A stretch of DNA of 64,000 bases from an uncultured Clostridia bacterium (GTDB lineage Bacteria; Bacillota; Clostridia; Oscillospirales; Oscillospiraceae), in assembly GCA_947649615.1 (NCBI GenBank), contig CANSSG010000003.1:62001-126000 (forward strand), read 5' to 3'. Shown piece by piece: positions 34,042 through 43,238 of the stretch. Under the pieces are notes generated by a model, which worked only from the letters and a program-made list of their open reading frames with translations, had not been told where the DNA came from and did not search any database. Every line of letters begins with the position of its first letter. Positions within the stretch are counted from its first letter, which is position 1. A program made the translations under genes and the position numbers.

Positions 34042-34656
34042 TTACAGCGCGTTGTAGTCAATCTTCCGGTTTTTGAAATAGTACTCTTTGTCGTGTTCGC
34101 CTATCTCCCGCAGGACTTTGCAGGGATTGCCCACGGCTACCACGTTGGAGGGCAGGTCCTTGGCGACGATGCTCCCCGCGCCTACCACAACGTTGTCCCC
34201 AATCGTCACGCCCGGCAAAACCACCACCCCTGCACCCAGCCAGCAGTTGCGGCCAATATGTACCGGCATGTTGTATTGATACGCCTTCTCCCGCAGTTCC
34301 GGCAGGATGGGGTGGCCTGCCGTGGCCAGGGTTACGTTGGGTCCTATCATCGTGTAGTCGCCGACATATATGTGCGTGTCGTCCACGCACGTCAGGTTGA
34401 AATTCGCGTACACATTCCGGCCAAAATGGACGTGCCGCCCGCCAAAGTTGGAATGGAAGGGCGGTTCAATGTAGCAGTCCGGACCGATCTCCGCCAACAT
34501 CTCCTGCAGCATCGCTTCCCGCTTTGCCAGCTCCGTGGGACGGGTCATGTTGAAATCATAGAGACGGTCAAGGCACTGGAATTGCTCCTTTAAGATGTCT
34601 TCATCTCCGGGCAGGTATAACTCGCCGGTATGCAGGCGCTCTTTCATGACGCTCAT
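34042..34656 (-). CDS. maltose/galactoside O-acetyltransferase-like hexapeptide-repeat enzyme
   Basis: The 204-residue protein has the N-terminal Mac domain (MKERLHTGELYLPGDEDIL) and a left-handed beta-helix of hexapeptide repeats from about residue 75. It has the catalytic His of TLATAGHPILPELR, GRNCWLGAGVVVLPGVTIG and VAVGNPCKVLREI. It acetylates a sugar hydroxyl with acetyl-CoA; the physiological substrate is uncertain. It lies 71 bp downstream of a LysR gene on the same strand. Confidence 0.92.
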   Translation of the reverse strand: MSVMKERLHTGELYLPGDEDILKEQFQCLDRLYDFNMTRPTELAKREAMLQEMLAEIGPDCYIEPPFHSNFGGRHVHFGRNVYANFNLTCVDDTHIYVGDYTMIGPNVTLATAGHPILPELREKAYQYNMPVHIGRNCWLGAGVVVLPGVTIGDNVVVGAGSIVAKDLPSNVVAVGNPCKVLREIGEHDKEYYFKNRKIDYNAL

Positions 34657-34727
34657 GGTTCGTTTCTCCTTATATCTGTTGATTTATCAGTACCCCGCGG
34701 CCAGCACCGCAGGACGGGTTTGATGCG

Positions 34728-35609
34728 CTACCGCCGCGCTTCCTCCTCCAGGGTCTCCAGAAATTTTGCCGCAGCTTTGGAGAAAATTTGGAATTTCTTC
34801 CACACTACATATAGGCTGATCTCCAAGCGCGGCTCCAAAGGACGGAAGCACAGCGGGCTGTCCCCCGTAGTGTTAACCAGGCGGTCCAGGGTCACCGCGC
34901 ACCCTAAGCCCTCCTCTACCATCAAGGATGCATTGTAAATCAGATTGTAGGTAGCCGTGACGTTCAGGCTGGTATAATCCACCCCGAACCATGACGACAG
35001 GCTGTCCCGCCCCATAGCCTGCCGGGACAGAAGCAGGGGTTCTCCCAGCAGGTCTTCTGCACGGACGGCGGGCAGTGACGCCAAGTGGCTGTCCTTGCGC
35101 ATAAGAACCCCCCATACGTCCGTATAAGGGAGACGCAGATGGTCGTACCGCTTTAAGTTCCCCGGCTCCAAGAGGATGCCGAAATCCAGACAGCCCTTGT
35201 CCAGCTTCTCGCACACATCCCCGGCGTTTCCGCTGAATAAATGGTAGTGGACGTTGGGGTGGCGCCTTTGCAGGGTGCTGGCCGTGCGGGCGATGAGACG
35301 CATGGCGTCGCTCTCGCCACCGCCGATGTAGATGTCTCCGGCTACAGCTTCCTTGGAACCCCAAAATTCCGATTCGGTTTTCTCTACCAGCTCCATAATC
35401 TCACCCGCCCGCTTGCGCAGCAAAAGCCCGTCCTCCGTCAAACGCACTTTACGGCTGCCGCGGATAAACAGCTTTTTCCCCAGCTCTTCCTCCAGGTCCA
35501 TAAGCTGGCGGGACAGCGTGGGCTGGGTCAGATGCAGGTATTCTGCTGCGCCGGAGATGCTCTCCTCCTGGGCTACCGCCAGGAAATAGCGCAGCACACG
35601 CAGTTCCAT
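34728..35609 (-). CDS. LysR-family transcriptional regulator
   Basis: The 293-residue protein begins with the LysR winged helix (LRYFLAVAQEESISGAAEYL, HLTQPTLSRQLMDLEEELG, FIRGSRKVRLTEDG) and has a two-lobed effector domain with GDIYIGGGESDAMRLIA. The ATG at 35609 follows GGGAGGG; a Met at 35693 in frame is too far upstream. Likely target is the adjacent acetyltransferase gene or a gene elsewhere. The effector is unknown. Confidence 0.9.
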   Translation of the reverse strand: MELRVLRYFLAVAQEESISGAAEYLHLTQPTLSRQLMDLEEELGKKLFIRGSRKVRLTEDGLLLRKRAGEIMELVEKTESEFWGSKEAVAGDIYIGGGESDAMRLIARTASTLQRRHPNVHYHLFSGNAGDVCEKLDKGCLDFGILLEPGNLKRYDHLRLPYTDVWGVLMRKDSHLASLPAVRAEDLLGEPLLLSRQAMGRDSLSSWFGVDYTSLNVTATYNLIYNASLMVEEGLGCAVTLDRLVNTTGDSPLCFRPLEPRLEISLYVVWKKFQIFSKAAAKFLETLEEEARR

Positions 35610-35709
35610 TCGCTTCCCTCCCTTCGTTTGCATCACTATACCACGTCCCGGTATACCCGTCAAGTATGGATTTGCCTTTTCTATTTGTTTCAAATATTTC
35701 TTTCATAGA

Positions 35710-35745
35710 GGAAGCCGTCCGGCGTATTTGCGCCGGACGGCTTCC
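35710..35745 (-). terminator. 15-bp stem after nrdD
   Basis: GGAAGCCGTCCGGCG (35710-35724) and CGCCGGACGGCTTCC (35731-35745) pair exactly around a 6-nt loop, 11 nt past the nrdD stop. A T-run is absent on the minus strand, so efficiency is uncertain. Confidence 0.65.
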
Positions 35746-35756
35746 CCTATGCTCTT

Positions 35757-38087
35757 TTATCGGGTTCCGTGTTTCACACGGTCGGATTCCTCTGAGGTTT
35801 TCGCGTCGTTCCAGCGGTCCATGGTACCAACCAAATAACCGGTGATGCGGCGGATGCGCTCAAAGCCCTCGCGGCCGTCATGCTCGTGCCGTCCGCAGCC
35901 GGGACACTCGTCGTCAATAATCCCTGTGTACCCACAGCAGGGGTCCCGGTCTACCGGATGGTTTACCGAGCCGTAGCCAATGCCCGCTTCCTTCATGCAG
36001 CGGATTACCTTTTCAAAGGCGTCCAGGTTTTTCAGCGGGTCGCCGTCCATCTCCACGTAGCTGATATGGCCCGCGTTGGTCAGCGCGTGATAGGGCGCTT
36101 CCAGCTTGATCTTCTCAAAGGCGCTGAGGGGATAGTAGACGGGTACGTGGAAGCTGTTGGTGTAATAATCCCGGTCGGTGACGCCGGGGATCAGGCCGTA
36201 CCGCTCCCTGTCCATCCGGATGAAACGGCCGGACAGGCCCTCGGCGGGAGTAGCCAGCAGCGAGAAGTTCAGGCCCGTTTTCTGGCTCTCCGCGTCCATG
36301 CGCGCCCGCATTCGGGCGATAATTTCAAGGCCCAAACGCTGGCTGCGCTCACTTTCGCCATGATGCTGGCCCGTCAGGGACACCAGCGTCTCCGCAAGGC
36401 CGATGAACCCTACCGACAAGGTGCCGTGCTTAAGTACCTCCCGGACCTCGTCGGTCCAGGCCAGCTTCTCACTGTCCAGCCACACGCCCTGGCCCATGAG
36501 GAAGGGGTAGTTATATACGCGCTTCCTGGCCTGAATCTCAAACCGCTCCAAAAGCTGGTCAATGCACATGTCCAGCTTCCGGTCCAACTCGTCGAAGAAG
36601 GCGTCCAGGTCGCCCTTGGCCTTGATGGCAAGGCGGGGGAGGTTGACGGAAGTGAAGCTCAGGTTGCCCCGCTGGTTGCACTGCTGGCGGGTGGGATCGT
36701 AGACATTGGAAATAACCCGGGTGCGGCAGCCCATGTAGGCAATCTCCGTCTCAGGGCGCTTGGGGTCGTAATATTGCAGATTGAAGGGGGCGTCAATAAA
36801 GGCGAAGTTGGGGAACAGCCGCTTGGCGGAGCAGCGGCAGGCCAGCTTGAACAGGTCGTAGTTCGGTTCACCGGGGTTGTAATTGATCCCTTCCTTTACG
36901 CGGAATATCTGAATGGGGAAAATGGGGGTCTCGCCGTTGCCCAAGCCCTGCTCCGTGGTGAGCATCAGGTTTTTCATCACCATCCGCCCCTCCGGAGAGG
37001 TATCCATGCCGTAGTTGATGGAGGAAAAGGGCGTCTGCGCGCCGGCGCGGCTGTGCATGGTGTTCAGGTTATGGATGAAGGCTTCCATGGCCTGGAAGGT
37101 GGCGCGGTCGGTCTCCTTCTCCGCATAGTGGACGGCCATGGACTGGGCCTTCCGCATCCGTTCCCCGTCGCCAAACTTCTCCACCAGATAGGGCAGCTCC
37201 GCATCCGTATAGGGCTGACACTGTTCCAGGCGGGGATAGAGGCCAGTTTCCGTCTCGATCTTCTCCCGCAGGGCTTTCAGCTCATCTTCCGGGTCGGGCA
37301 TATCGTCGTGCCAGAGCATCAGCGCCTTGGCAAGATTCCGGGTGTAGTAGCGGCGGAAGGTCTTTTTCACGCCGTCGGCCATGCCGTAGTCAAAGTTGAC
37401 GATGGCTTGTCCCCCGTGCTGGTCGTTCTGGTTGGACTGAATCGCAATGCAGGCCAGGGCGGCGTAGGACGCAATATCGTTCGGCTCCCGCAGGTAGCCG
37501 TGGCCGGTGGAAAAGCCGCCTTTGAACAGCTTCTTGATATCAATTTGACAGCAGGTGGTAGTCAGGGTGTAGAAGTCCAGGTCATGAATGTGGATATCCC
37601 CTTCCTGATGGGCCTTGGCATGCTCGGGCTTGAGGACAAACATCTGGTAAAACTGCTTGGCGCCCTCGCTGCCATACTTCAGCATGGACCCCATGGCGGT
37701 GTCGCCGTTGATATTGGCATTTTCCCGCTTGACGTCGGAATCCACCGCATCAGAGAACGTGATGTCCTCATAGGTCTTCATCAGACGGGTGTTCATCTCA
37801 CGGACCCGGCTGCGCTCGTTGCGGTAGAGGATGTAGGCCTTTGCCGTCTGGACATAGCCGTTGTCCATCAGAACCCGTTCCACGATGTCCTGGATGTGCT
37901 CCACCTCCGGCTCGGCAACGCCCTCTACTTCCAGGATGGACAGAACCTCATCCGCCAAGGTCTCGGCCACATCGTTCTGGCCGGGCTTGTAGGTGGCTTC
38001 AAAGGCCTTCGCTATGGCCCCGGCAATCTTTTCCTTGTCGAAGCTGACCAGCCGTCCGTCCCGTTTCTTCAGTTTCTCAATCGTCAT
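35757..38087 (-). CDS. nrdD: anaerobic ribonucleoside-triphosphate reductase
   Basis: The 776-residue class III reductase has an N-terminal ATP-cone (KKRDGRLVSFDKEKIAGAIA), the substrate region HIHDLDFYTLTTTCCQID, the zinc site CCGYTGIIDDECPGCGR and the glycyl-radical motif RITGYLVGTMDRWN near the C-terminus. It makes deoxyribonucleotides under anaerobiosis. The ATG at 38087 is chosen over 38105 because GGAG lies just upstream of it. The activase gene nrdG is not adjacent. Paired NrdR-like boxes precede the gene. Confidence 0.95.
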   Translation of the reverse strand: MTIEKLKKRDGRLVSFDKEKIAGAIAKAFEATYKPGQNDVAETLADEVLSILEVEGVAEPEVEHIQDIVERVLMDNGYVQTAKAYILYRNERSRVREMNTRLMKTYEDITFSDAVDSDVKRENANINGDTAMGSMLKYGSEGAKQFYQMFVLKPEHAKAHQEGDIHIHDLDFYTLTTTCCQIDIKKLFKGGFSTGHGYLREPNDIASYAALACIAIQSNQNDQHGGQAIVNFDYGMADGVKKTFRRYYTRNLAKALMLWHDDMPDPEDELKALREKIETETGLYPRLEQCQPYTDAELPYLVEKFGDGERMRKAQSMAVHYAEKETDRATFQAMEAFIHNLNTMHSRAGAQTPFSSINYGMDTSPEGRMVMKNLMLTTEQGLGNGETPIFPIQIFRVKEGINYNPGEPNYDLFKLACRCSAKRLFPNFAFIDAPFNLQYYDPKRPETEIAYMGCRTRVISNVYDPTRQQCNQRGNLSFTSVNLPRLAIKAKGDLDAFFDELDRKLDMCIDQLLERFEIQARKRVYNYPFLMGQGVWLDSEKLAWTDEVREVLKHGTLSVGFIGLAETLVSLTGQHHGESERSQRLGLEIIARMRARMDAESQKTGLNFSLLATPAEGLSGRFIRMDRERYGLIPGVTDRDYYTNSFHVPVYYPLSAFEKIKLEAPYHALTNAGHISYVEMDGDPLKNLDAFEKVIRCMKEAGIGYGSVNHPVDRDPCCGYTGIIDDECPGCGRHEHDGREGFERIRRITGYLVGTMDRWNDAKTSEESDRVKHGTR

Positions 38088-38161
38088 TTTCCCCGTACTC
38101 CTCATATCAAATCAGTATCATCCAAAACTATGCCCAGGGGCAAAGCCTCGCCAGCCCCCAG

Positions 38162-38209
38162 GCACAATATGTTGCGCACTATTTGCAAAACGAACGTATA
38201 TATAGTACA
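38162..38209 (-). promoter_or_regulatory. paired NrdR-type boxes upstream of nrdD
   Basis: Two 16-bp near-palindromes, GCACAATATGTTGCGC (38162-38177) and ACGTATATATAGTACA (38194-38209), resemble the NrdR box (ACACwwTATwTTGTGT-like). Their centres are 32 bp apart, about three helical turns, which is the spacing known for NrdR operators. They lie 75-123 bp upstream of the nrdD start. The nrdR gene is not in the window. Confidence 0.6.
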
Positions 38210-38295
38210 ACCCGTTAGCTGTCCTGTCAAGTGATATTTATCACAGGGACGGAGGTTTTTTACCGGGGAGAGACGGTTGCCGGCCCACAGGGAGG

Positions 38296-39510
38296 TCATT
38301 CCCCCCGGCCAAAGAATTTATCATGCACCGCCCGTACGGCGGCGGAAGCGTACTCCTCGTCAATGAGGACGGACACCCGGATCTCACTGGTGTTGATCAT
38401 CTGGATATTGATATTTGCGTCATACAGCGCCTCAAACATCGTTGCGGCTACGCTGGGCGTCGTCATCATGCCCGCGCCCACAATGGACACCTTGGCAATC
38501 TTGTCCTCCACCGTCAGATGGTCGAAGCGCAGGGCATCCTTCTGCTCCTGTAGCACACGCACCGCTTCCTCCACGTCCGCGCGGGGGAGGGTGAAGCTGA
38601 TGTCCTTGCTCTCCCCCCGGCCGATGGACTGGATGATGGCGTCTACATTGATATTGGCCTTCCCCAGCAGGGAAAAGACACGGAAGGCTACGCCGGGATT
38701 GTGGTCCAGCCCCACCACCGCAATCCGCGCGATGCTCGTATCCTTCGCCACGCCGGCGATGTTGGTTTTTTCCATTTTCACAACCTCCTTGACTTTCGTG
38801 CCGGGTTTGTGTTCCAGACTGGACACGACTTCCATATTCACACGATATTTTTTTGCCAGTTCCACGCTGCGGTTATGAAGCACCTGCGCCCCTTGGCTGG
38901 CCAATTCCAGCATCTCGTCGTAGGTAATTTCATCCAGCTTTACCGCGCCGGGAGTCACCCGGGGGTCGGTGGTGTACACGCCGTCTACGTCCGTGTAGAT
39001 CTGGCACAGGTCCGCCCCGAAGGCCGCCGCCAGGGCGACCGCGCTGGTGTCCGAGCCGCCCCGGCCCAGGGTCGTCACGTCGCCGAAACGGTTCACCCCT
39101 TGGAAGCCTGCTACCAGGACGATCTTGTTCTTGTCCAGCTCCCGCTGGATGCGCTCCTGCTCAATGCGCTGGATGCGGGCGTCGGAATAGGCGCTGGTGG
39201 TATGTACCCCCACCTGCCAGCCCGCCAGGCTGACCACCGGCAGGCCCATGCCCTCCAAAGCCATGGCGCACAGGGCGATGGATATCTGCTCCCCAGTGCT
39301 TAGAAGCATGTCCATCTCCCGCTTGGAGGCTTTGGGGTTGATTTCCCTGGCCTTTTCAATCAGGTCGTCCGTAGTGTCGCCTTGGGCAGACAGGACTACC
39401 ATGACCTGATTTCCGGCTCTATAAGTATCGGCAATGATGCCCGCCACGTTCCGGATGCGCTGCGCATCCCGGACGGAACTGCCGCCAAATTTCTGTACAA
39501 TTAAACTCAT
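38296..39510 (-). CDS. lysC: aspartate kinase
   Basis: The 404-residue protein has the amino-acid kinase signature IVQKFGGSSVRDAQRI, LLSTGEQISIALCAMAL, TLGRGGSDTSAVALAAA and IYTDVDGVYTTDPRV. A C-terminal pair of ACT domains (about 260-400; RIAVVGLDHNPGVAFRVF, VSIVGAGMMTTPSVAATMF) suggests allosteric control by lysine or threonine. It starts the aspartate pathway to lysine, threonine and methionine. It is 65 bp downstream of hom. Ribosome site GAGGAAG. Confidence 0.95.
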   Translation of the reverse strand: MSLIVQKFGGSSVRDAQRIRNVAGIIADTYRAGNQVMVVLSAQGDTTDDLIEKAREINPKASKREMDMLLSTGEQISIALCAMALEGMGLPVVSLAGWQVGVHTTSAYSDARIQRIEQERIQRELDKNKIVLVAGFQGVNRFGDVTTLGRGGSDTSAVALAAAFGADLCQIYTDVDGVYTTDPRVTPGAVKLDEITYDEMLELASQGAQVLHNRSVELAKKYRVNMEVVSSLEHKPGTKVKEVVKMEKTNIAGVAKDTSIARIAVVGLDHNPGVAFRVFSLLGKANINVDAIIQSIGRGESKDISFTLPRADVEEAVRVLQEQKDALRFDHLTVEDKIAKVSIVGAGMMTTPSVAATMFEALYDANINIQMINTSEIRVSVLIDEEYASAAVRAVHDKFFGRGE

Positions 39511-39575
39511 TAGGATACTTCCTCTCTATGGAAAATTGGGTGACACTCTATTATAGTACCCCGCAGGCGCTTTGG

Positions 39576-40742
39576 TTAAGGAAGGACAGGCAAAATCGCC
39601 TCCGCTCCCAAATTTTCCGCCAGCGCCCTGGCTTCTCCAGCGGGCATGACGCCGGTCAGCACCGCGCCGCCGCCGATCTCTTGGCTCCCCTGTGGGGGCG
39701 TGAAGGCCCCGCGCAGATACCAGCGCATGGGAAGCCCGTCCATCCCCGCCAACTCCGCGCTCTCGCTCCAGCCCAAATTGCGGCGCTTTTCACGGTGCTG
39801 CAAAACGTCGATGACGTCCCCCATGACGGCGGAGGCCGTGGGCAGGTCCCCCGCTCCCCTGCCGTAGAACATGACGTCGCCTACGGCGTTGCCGCGAATC
39901 ATGATGGCGTTGAATACATCGTCTACCGAAGCTATCGGGCTGTCTTCCTGCACCAAATGGGGGGACACGTAGGCGCACTGCCGCCCGTCTGCCAGCTTCA
40001 CCGCACGGCCCAGGAGCTTCACCCGGTAGCCCGCCCGGCGGGCGGCCTCCACATCCTGCAAATCCAGGCCGCTGATGCCCTGTACGCTGATCTTTTCCGG
40101 CAGGACTTCCCTGCCCCAGGCCAGGTCGGACAGAATGCAGATTTTGCGGCCTGCGTCCAGGCCTTCCACGTCTGCGGCAGGGTTCTGCTCGGCGTAGCCC
40201 TTGGCCTGGGCTTCCCGAAGGGCTTCGTCAAAGGGGACGCCGCCCTTCACCATGCGGGTGAGGATATAATTGGTGGTGCCATTCAGGATGCCGGCGATTT
40301 CCTCAATCTGGTTGCCGGCAAGGCATTGAAACAGCGGGCGCAGCACGGGGATGCCCCCCCCTACGCTGGCCTCGAACAGGTAGTTGACGTTTTTCTCTTT
40401 GGCAATGGCAAGCAGCTCCTTGCCGTGGGAAGCGACAAGTTCCTTGTTGGAAGTCACCACATGCTTTCCCGCCAGCAGCGCCCGCCGCGTAAATTCCAAG
40501 GCCACCTTGGCCCCGCCGATGGATTCCACCACTACATCTAGGGCAGGATCATTTTCCAGTACGGAAAAATCCTTTACCGCGATCCCGGCATACGGCGTGG
40601 CGGATAAGTCCCGTACATCCAGAATATATTTTAAATGGAGGGGTTCGCCCAGGCGTTCCTGAATCGCTCCGCCGTTCATGCGCAGCACCTCTGCCACGCC
40701 GCTGCCAACCGTCCCGAATCCCATAATTGCAAAATTAGCCAT
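39576..40742 (-). CDS. hom: homoserine dehydrogenase with a reduced C-terminus
   Basis: The 388-residue enzyme has the NAD(P) fold (IMGFGTVGSGVAEVL), VVTSNKELVASHGKELL, ASVGGGIPVLRPL, GILNGTTNYIL and the catalytic region FDEALREAQAKGYAEQNPAADVEGLDAGRK. Firmicutes Hom usually ends in an ACT domain of about 80 residues. Here only about 50 residues remain (RWYLRGAFTPP to AEAILPVLP), so feedback control by threonine is probably altered. The gene upstream encodes a stand-alone ACT protein. Confidence 0.94.
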   Translation of the reverse strand: MANFAIMGFGTVGSGVAEVLRMNGGAIQERLGEPLHLKYILDVRDLSATPYAGIAVKDFSVLENDPALDVVVESIGGAKVALEFTRRALLAGKHVVTSNKELVASHGKELLAIAKEKNVNYLFEASVGGGIPVLRPLFQCLAGNQIEEIAGILNGTTNYILTRMVKGGVPFDEALREAQAKGYAEQNPAADVEGLDAGRKICILSDLAWGREVLPEKISVQGISGLDLQDVEAARRAGYRVKLLGRAVKLADGRQCAYVSPHLVQEDSPIASVDDVFNAIMIRGNAVGDVMFYGRGAGDLPTASAVMGDVIDVLQHREKRRNLGWSESAELAGMDGLPMRWYLRGAFTPPQGSQEIGGGAVLTGVMPAGEARALAENLGAEAILPVLP

Positions 40743-40800
40743 AGTTTTCTCCTTCTCTCCCGTTGCTGTTGTCTCCGTATAGGCCTACGTTGGGCGGCTG

Positions 40801-41241
40801 CTACCCCGCCAAAATATCAAATTTTACCACGCCCTCCAACACCTCTGCCCGGGCAATCAACTCTTCCAGGGTAATCTCCATATCGCTGGTCTCGGCGGAT
40901 ATGGTCACGGCGGCGCAGCCGTTGGTGGGGATGGATTGGTTGATGGTCAGTATATTCGCCCCGCTCCCGGCAAAAATAGCTAGGACATTGCTCAATACGC
41001 CGGGGTTGTCTTTGAGCATGGTGTAAAAGGTGATGATATGTCCGGTTTTCATATCGTTGAAGGGCTGGACGGCGTCCTTGTACTTATAGAATGCACTGCG
41101 GCTGATGCTGACCTGCCTGGTGGCGTCGCCTACGGTGGCAGCTTCGCCGGACAGCATCATTCGCTTGGCCTCGGCCACCTTGATGAAGATTTCCGGCAGG
41201 GCCGAGGCGGCTACGATGTAAAACTTGGTCTGCTTTCCCAT
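40801..41241 (-). CDS. ACT domain-containing protein, UPF0735/PheB-like
   Basis: The 146-residue protein has an N-terminal helix-turn-helix-like part (TVGDATRQVSISRSAFYKYK) and a C-terminal ACT domain from about residue 70 (TFYTMLKDNPGVLSNVLAIF, NILTINQSI). It matches the UPF0735/PheB family seen next to hom in Bacilli and Clostridia. It is 58 bp upstream of hom on the same strand. A regulatory, amino-acid-binding role is likely; prephenate chemistry is not supported by the sequence. Confidence 0.88.
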   Translation of the reverse strand: MGKQTKFYIVAASALPEIFIKVAEAKRMMLSGEAATVGDATRQVSISRSAFYKYKDAVQPFNDMKTGHIITFYTMLKDNPGVLSNVLAIFAGSGANILTINQSIPTNGCAAVTISAETSDMEITLEELIARAEVLEGVVKFDILAG

Positions 41242-41380
41242 ATTGTATCCCCCCTGTGGTCACATGTCCTTAAATGATGATAGTGTACCACACCCCCTTC
41301 CCTTTTACAACCCAAAATATACGGGAATATTCCACAATCTTTCCTGCCCCGCAGGAGGAAATGAGGTACAGATTTTCTAT

Positions 41381-42445
41381 ATGTCACAACTAAGTGTCTT
41401 TTTACAACGGACAATTACCGTCCTGTTGTGGATTGCCGGGGCAGTGGTGTTTTTTAAGTGGCTATTGGCCCCCCTTTTGCCCTTTCTGCTGGCGTTGGCC
41501 CTCAGCGCCATGGTGGAGCCACTGGTGCAGAAGCTCCGCAGGAGGATGAAGGTGCAGCGGACCTTTTCCGCAGGGCTGGTGACGACGCTGCTGCTGCTGG
41601 TTGTGGGCGGCGGCGTGGCGCTGCTGCTGGTCAGGCTGGCGGCGGAACTGCGGGAGTGGTCCGGCCGCCTGCCGGAGTTGATGGAGCGGTTCCCCATCAT
41701 ATGGAACGGCATGCTGGACCAGGTGGAGCGGTGGTATGCCTCCAGCCCGTCCCTGCTCCGCTCCGGACTGGACCTGCTGGCGGGCCAGCTTATGGAGGAA
41801 GGGCCGTCCTTGGCCGGTACGGCAGGAACGTGGATGATGGGAGCGGCGTCCTCCCTGCTGGCGTCCCTGCCGGACGCCGGACTGTTTTTGGTGACTACCG
41901 TCCTCGCGGTATATTTTACCAGTCTCAGCTATCCCGCCATTTTAGCCTTTCTGAAACGGCAGCTCCCCCCATCGTGGCAGGCAAAATGCCGGGATGCGGC
42001 CCATTGCTTCCGGTCAACCATCCTTAAATGGCTTCGGGCGGAATTTCTGCTGATTTTGTCTACCTTTGTCATTTTATTCATTGGCTTTTTATGGATGGGG
42101 CTGGACTACGCCCTTTTGGCAGCGGTGTTCACGGCGCTGGTGGACGCCCTCCCGGTGCTGGGGACGGGAACGGTGCTGTTTCCTTGGGCGCTGGGCTGCT
42201 TTCTGATGGGCGATACGGGGCGGGGATTGGCGCTGCTGGTGCTTTACGCCGTGGGGCTGATCGTCCATACGCTGCTGGAACCGCGCCTTTTGGCGGGGCA
42301 GGCGGACCTGCCGCCGATTACCGCGCTATTGGCCATGTATTTGGGGTTCCAGTTTATGGGCGTGGGAGGCATGATTTTGCTGCCGGTGGTCCTGCTTCTG
42401 CTTAAGCAGTTCCAGGACGCCGGCGTCATCCGGCTGTGGAGGTAG
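41381..42445 (+). CDS. AI-2E/YtvI-type membrane permease
   Basis: The 354-residue protein has about eight membrane segments arranged as in the AI-2E/YtvI family: one near residues 12-45, one near 60-85, then a soluble loop (PELMERFPIIWNGMLDQV), then a cluster from about 155 to 345. The pattern LVDALPVLGTGTVLFPWALG with ALLVLYAVGLIVHTLLEPRLL is characteristic. YtvI is a sporulation-expressed member in B. subtilis; transport of a specific compound is unproven. The ATG at 41381 follows GAGGTACAG at long spacing. Confidence 0.82.
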   Translation: MSQLSVFLQRTITVLLWIAGAVVFFKWLLAPLLPFLLALALSAMVEPLVQKLRRRMKVQRTFSAGLVTTLLLLVVGGGVALLLVRLAAELREWSGRLPELMERFPIIWNGMLDQVERWYASSPSLLRSGLDLLAGQLMEEGPSLAGTAGTWMMGAASSLLASLPDAGLFLVTTVLAVYFTSLSYPAILAFLKRQLPPSWQAKCRDAAHCFRSTILKWLRAEFLLILSTFVILFIGFLWMGLDYALLAAVFTALVDALPVLGTGTVLFPWALGCFLMGDTGRGLALLVLYAVGLIVHTLLEPRLLAGQADLPPITALLAMYLGFQFMGVGGMILLPVVLLLLKQFQDAGVIRLWR

Positions 42446-42457
42446 CGGGCAGAGGAA

Positions 42458-42487
42458 GGGAGCGCCCCGGCTGCCCAGGACGCTCCC
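42458..42487. terminator. hairpin between convergent YtvI-like gene and pth
   Basis: GGGAGCG (42458-42464) and CGCTCCC (42481-42487) form a 7-bp stem with a 16-nt loop, 12 nt after the permease stop. A T-rich tract (GTCTTCTTTAT) follows on the plus strand. Confidence 0.5.
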
Positions 42488-42569
42488 GCTGTCTTCTTTA
42501 TAGGCCTTCTTTGCCCAGGCCCCATGCATTTTCCCATATAGGCGGAGGAGCCGCTATCGCGGTTTCCTT

Positions 42570-43154
42570 CTAATTATATTGATTCTGCGCCGCCGAAACG
42601 CCCTTTTCAATAACGCACAGCGCTGCGTCAACGGCGCGGCTGACCGCTTCGTCAACCGCCTTCTTCTCCTGGGGGGTAAAATGCCCGATGACCCAGTCGA
42701 TCATCTCATGCTCGGGATGGGCGGGGGCGCCTACGCCCACCCGCACCCGCGGGAACTGGTCCGTCCCCAGATGGGCAATGATGTTTTTCAGCCCGTTATG
42801 CCCCCCGGCGCTGCCGCCGGAGCGAATGCGCAGCTTTCCCAGGGGCAGCGCCACGTCATCGGAAATCACCAGCACATGGTCCGGCGGTATCTTGTAAAAG
42901 CCGCCCGCCAGCTTCACAGACTCCCCGCTCAGGTTCATATAGGTCTGGGGCTTCAGCACCAGGACCCGCTGGGAACCGGCGCGAACCTCGCCTGTGAGCG
43001 CACGGTAGCGCAGCTTGTTAATCTTGACGCCCTCCCGGCGGGCCAGTTCTTCGGCGGCCATGAAGCCGATGTTGTGGCGGGTGGTCTCATACTCCTTGCC
43101 CGGGTTGCCCAGGCAGACTAGGAGCCACTGATAGCCGCCGCTTCCAAATGACAT
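42570..43154 (-). CDS. pth: peptidyl-tRNA hydrolase
   Basis: The 194-residue enzyme shows LVCLGNPGKEYETTRHNIGF (with the catalytic His), LKPQTYMNLSGESVKL, LVISDDVALPLGKLRIR and GSAGGHNGLKNIIAHLGT. It frees tRNA from stalled peptidyl-tRNA. The order GlmU-like, prs, pth on one strand matches the conserved Firmicutes block glmU-prs-pth. The promoter is not clear. A strong terminator separates it from prs. Confidence 0.95.
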   Translation of the reverse strand: MSFGSGGYQWLLVCLGNPGKEYETTRHNIGFMAAEELARREGVKINKLRYRALTGEVRAGSQRVLVLKPQTYMNLSGESVKLAGGFYKIPPDHVLVISDDVALPLGKLRIRSGGSAGGHNGLKNIIAHLGTDQFPRVRVGVGAPAHPEHEMIDWVIGHFTPQEKKAVDEAVSRAVDAALCVIEKGVSAAQNQYN

Positions 43155-43184
43155 AGATACCTGCTCCTTTTTTGCATGTTTCCA

Positions 43185-43215
43185 TCAAAAAAGTACCCGT
43201 TGGGTACTTTTTTGA
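43185..43215. terminator. bidirectional terminator between prs and pth
   Basis: TCAAAAAAGTACCC (43185-43198) and GGGTACTTTTTTGA (43202-43215) are exact reverse complements with a 3-nt loop. A and T runs are built into the arms. It should end prs transcription on the minus strand. Confidence 0.85.
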
Positions 43216-43238
43216 ATCGGTTCATTTATAATGATGCA

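Noticed and set aside
35880-38234. Plus-strand open frame of about 784 codons opposite nrdD
   Set aside because: Antisense to an intact glycyl-radical reductase gene. No ribosome site or domain pattern.
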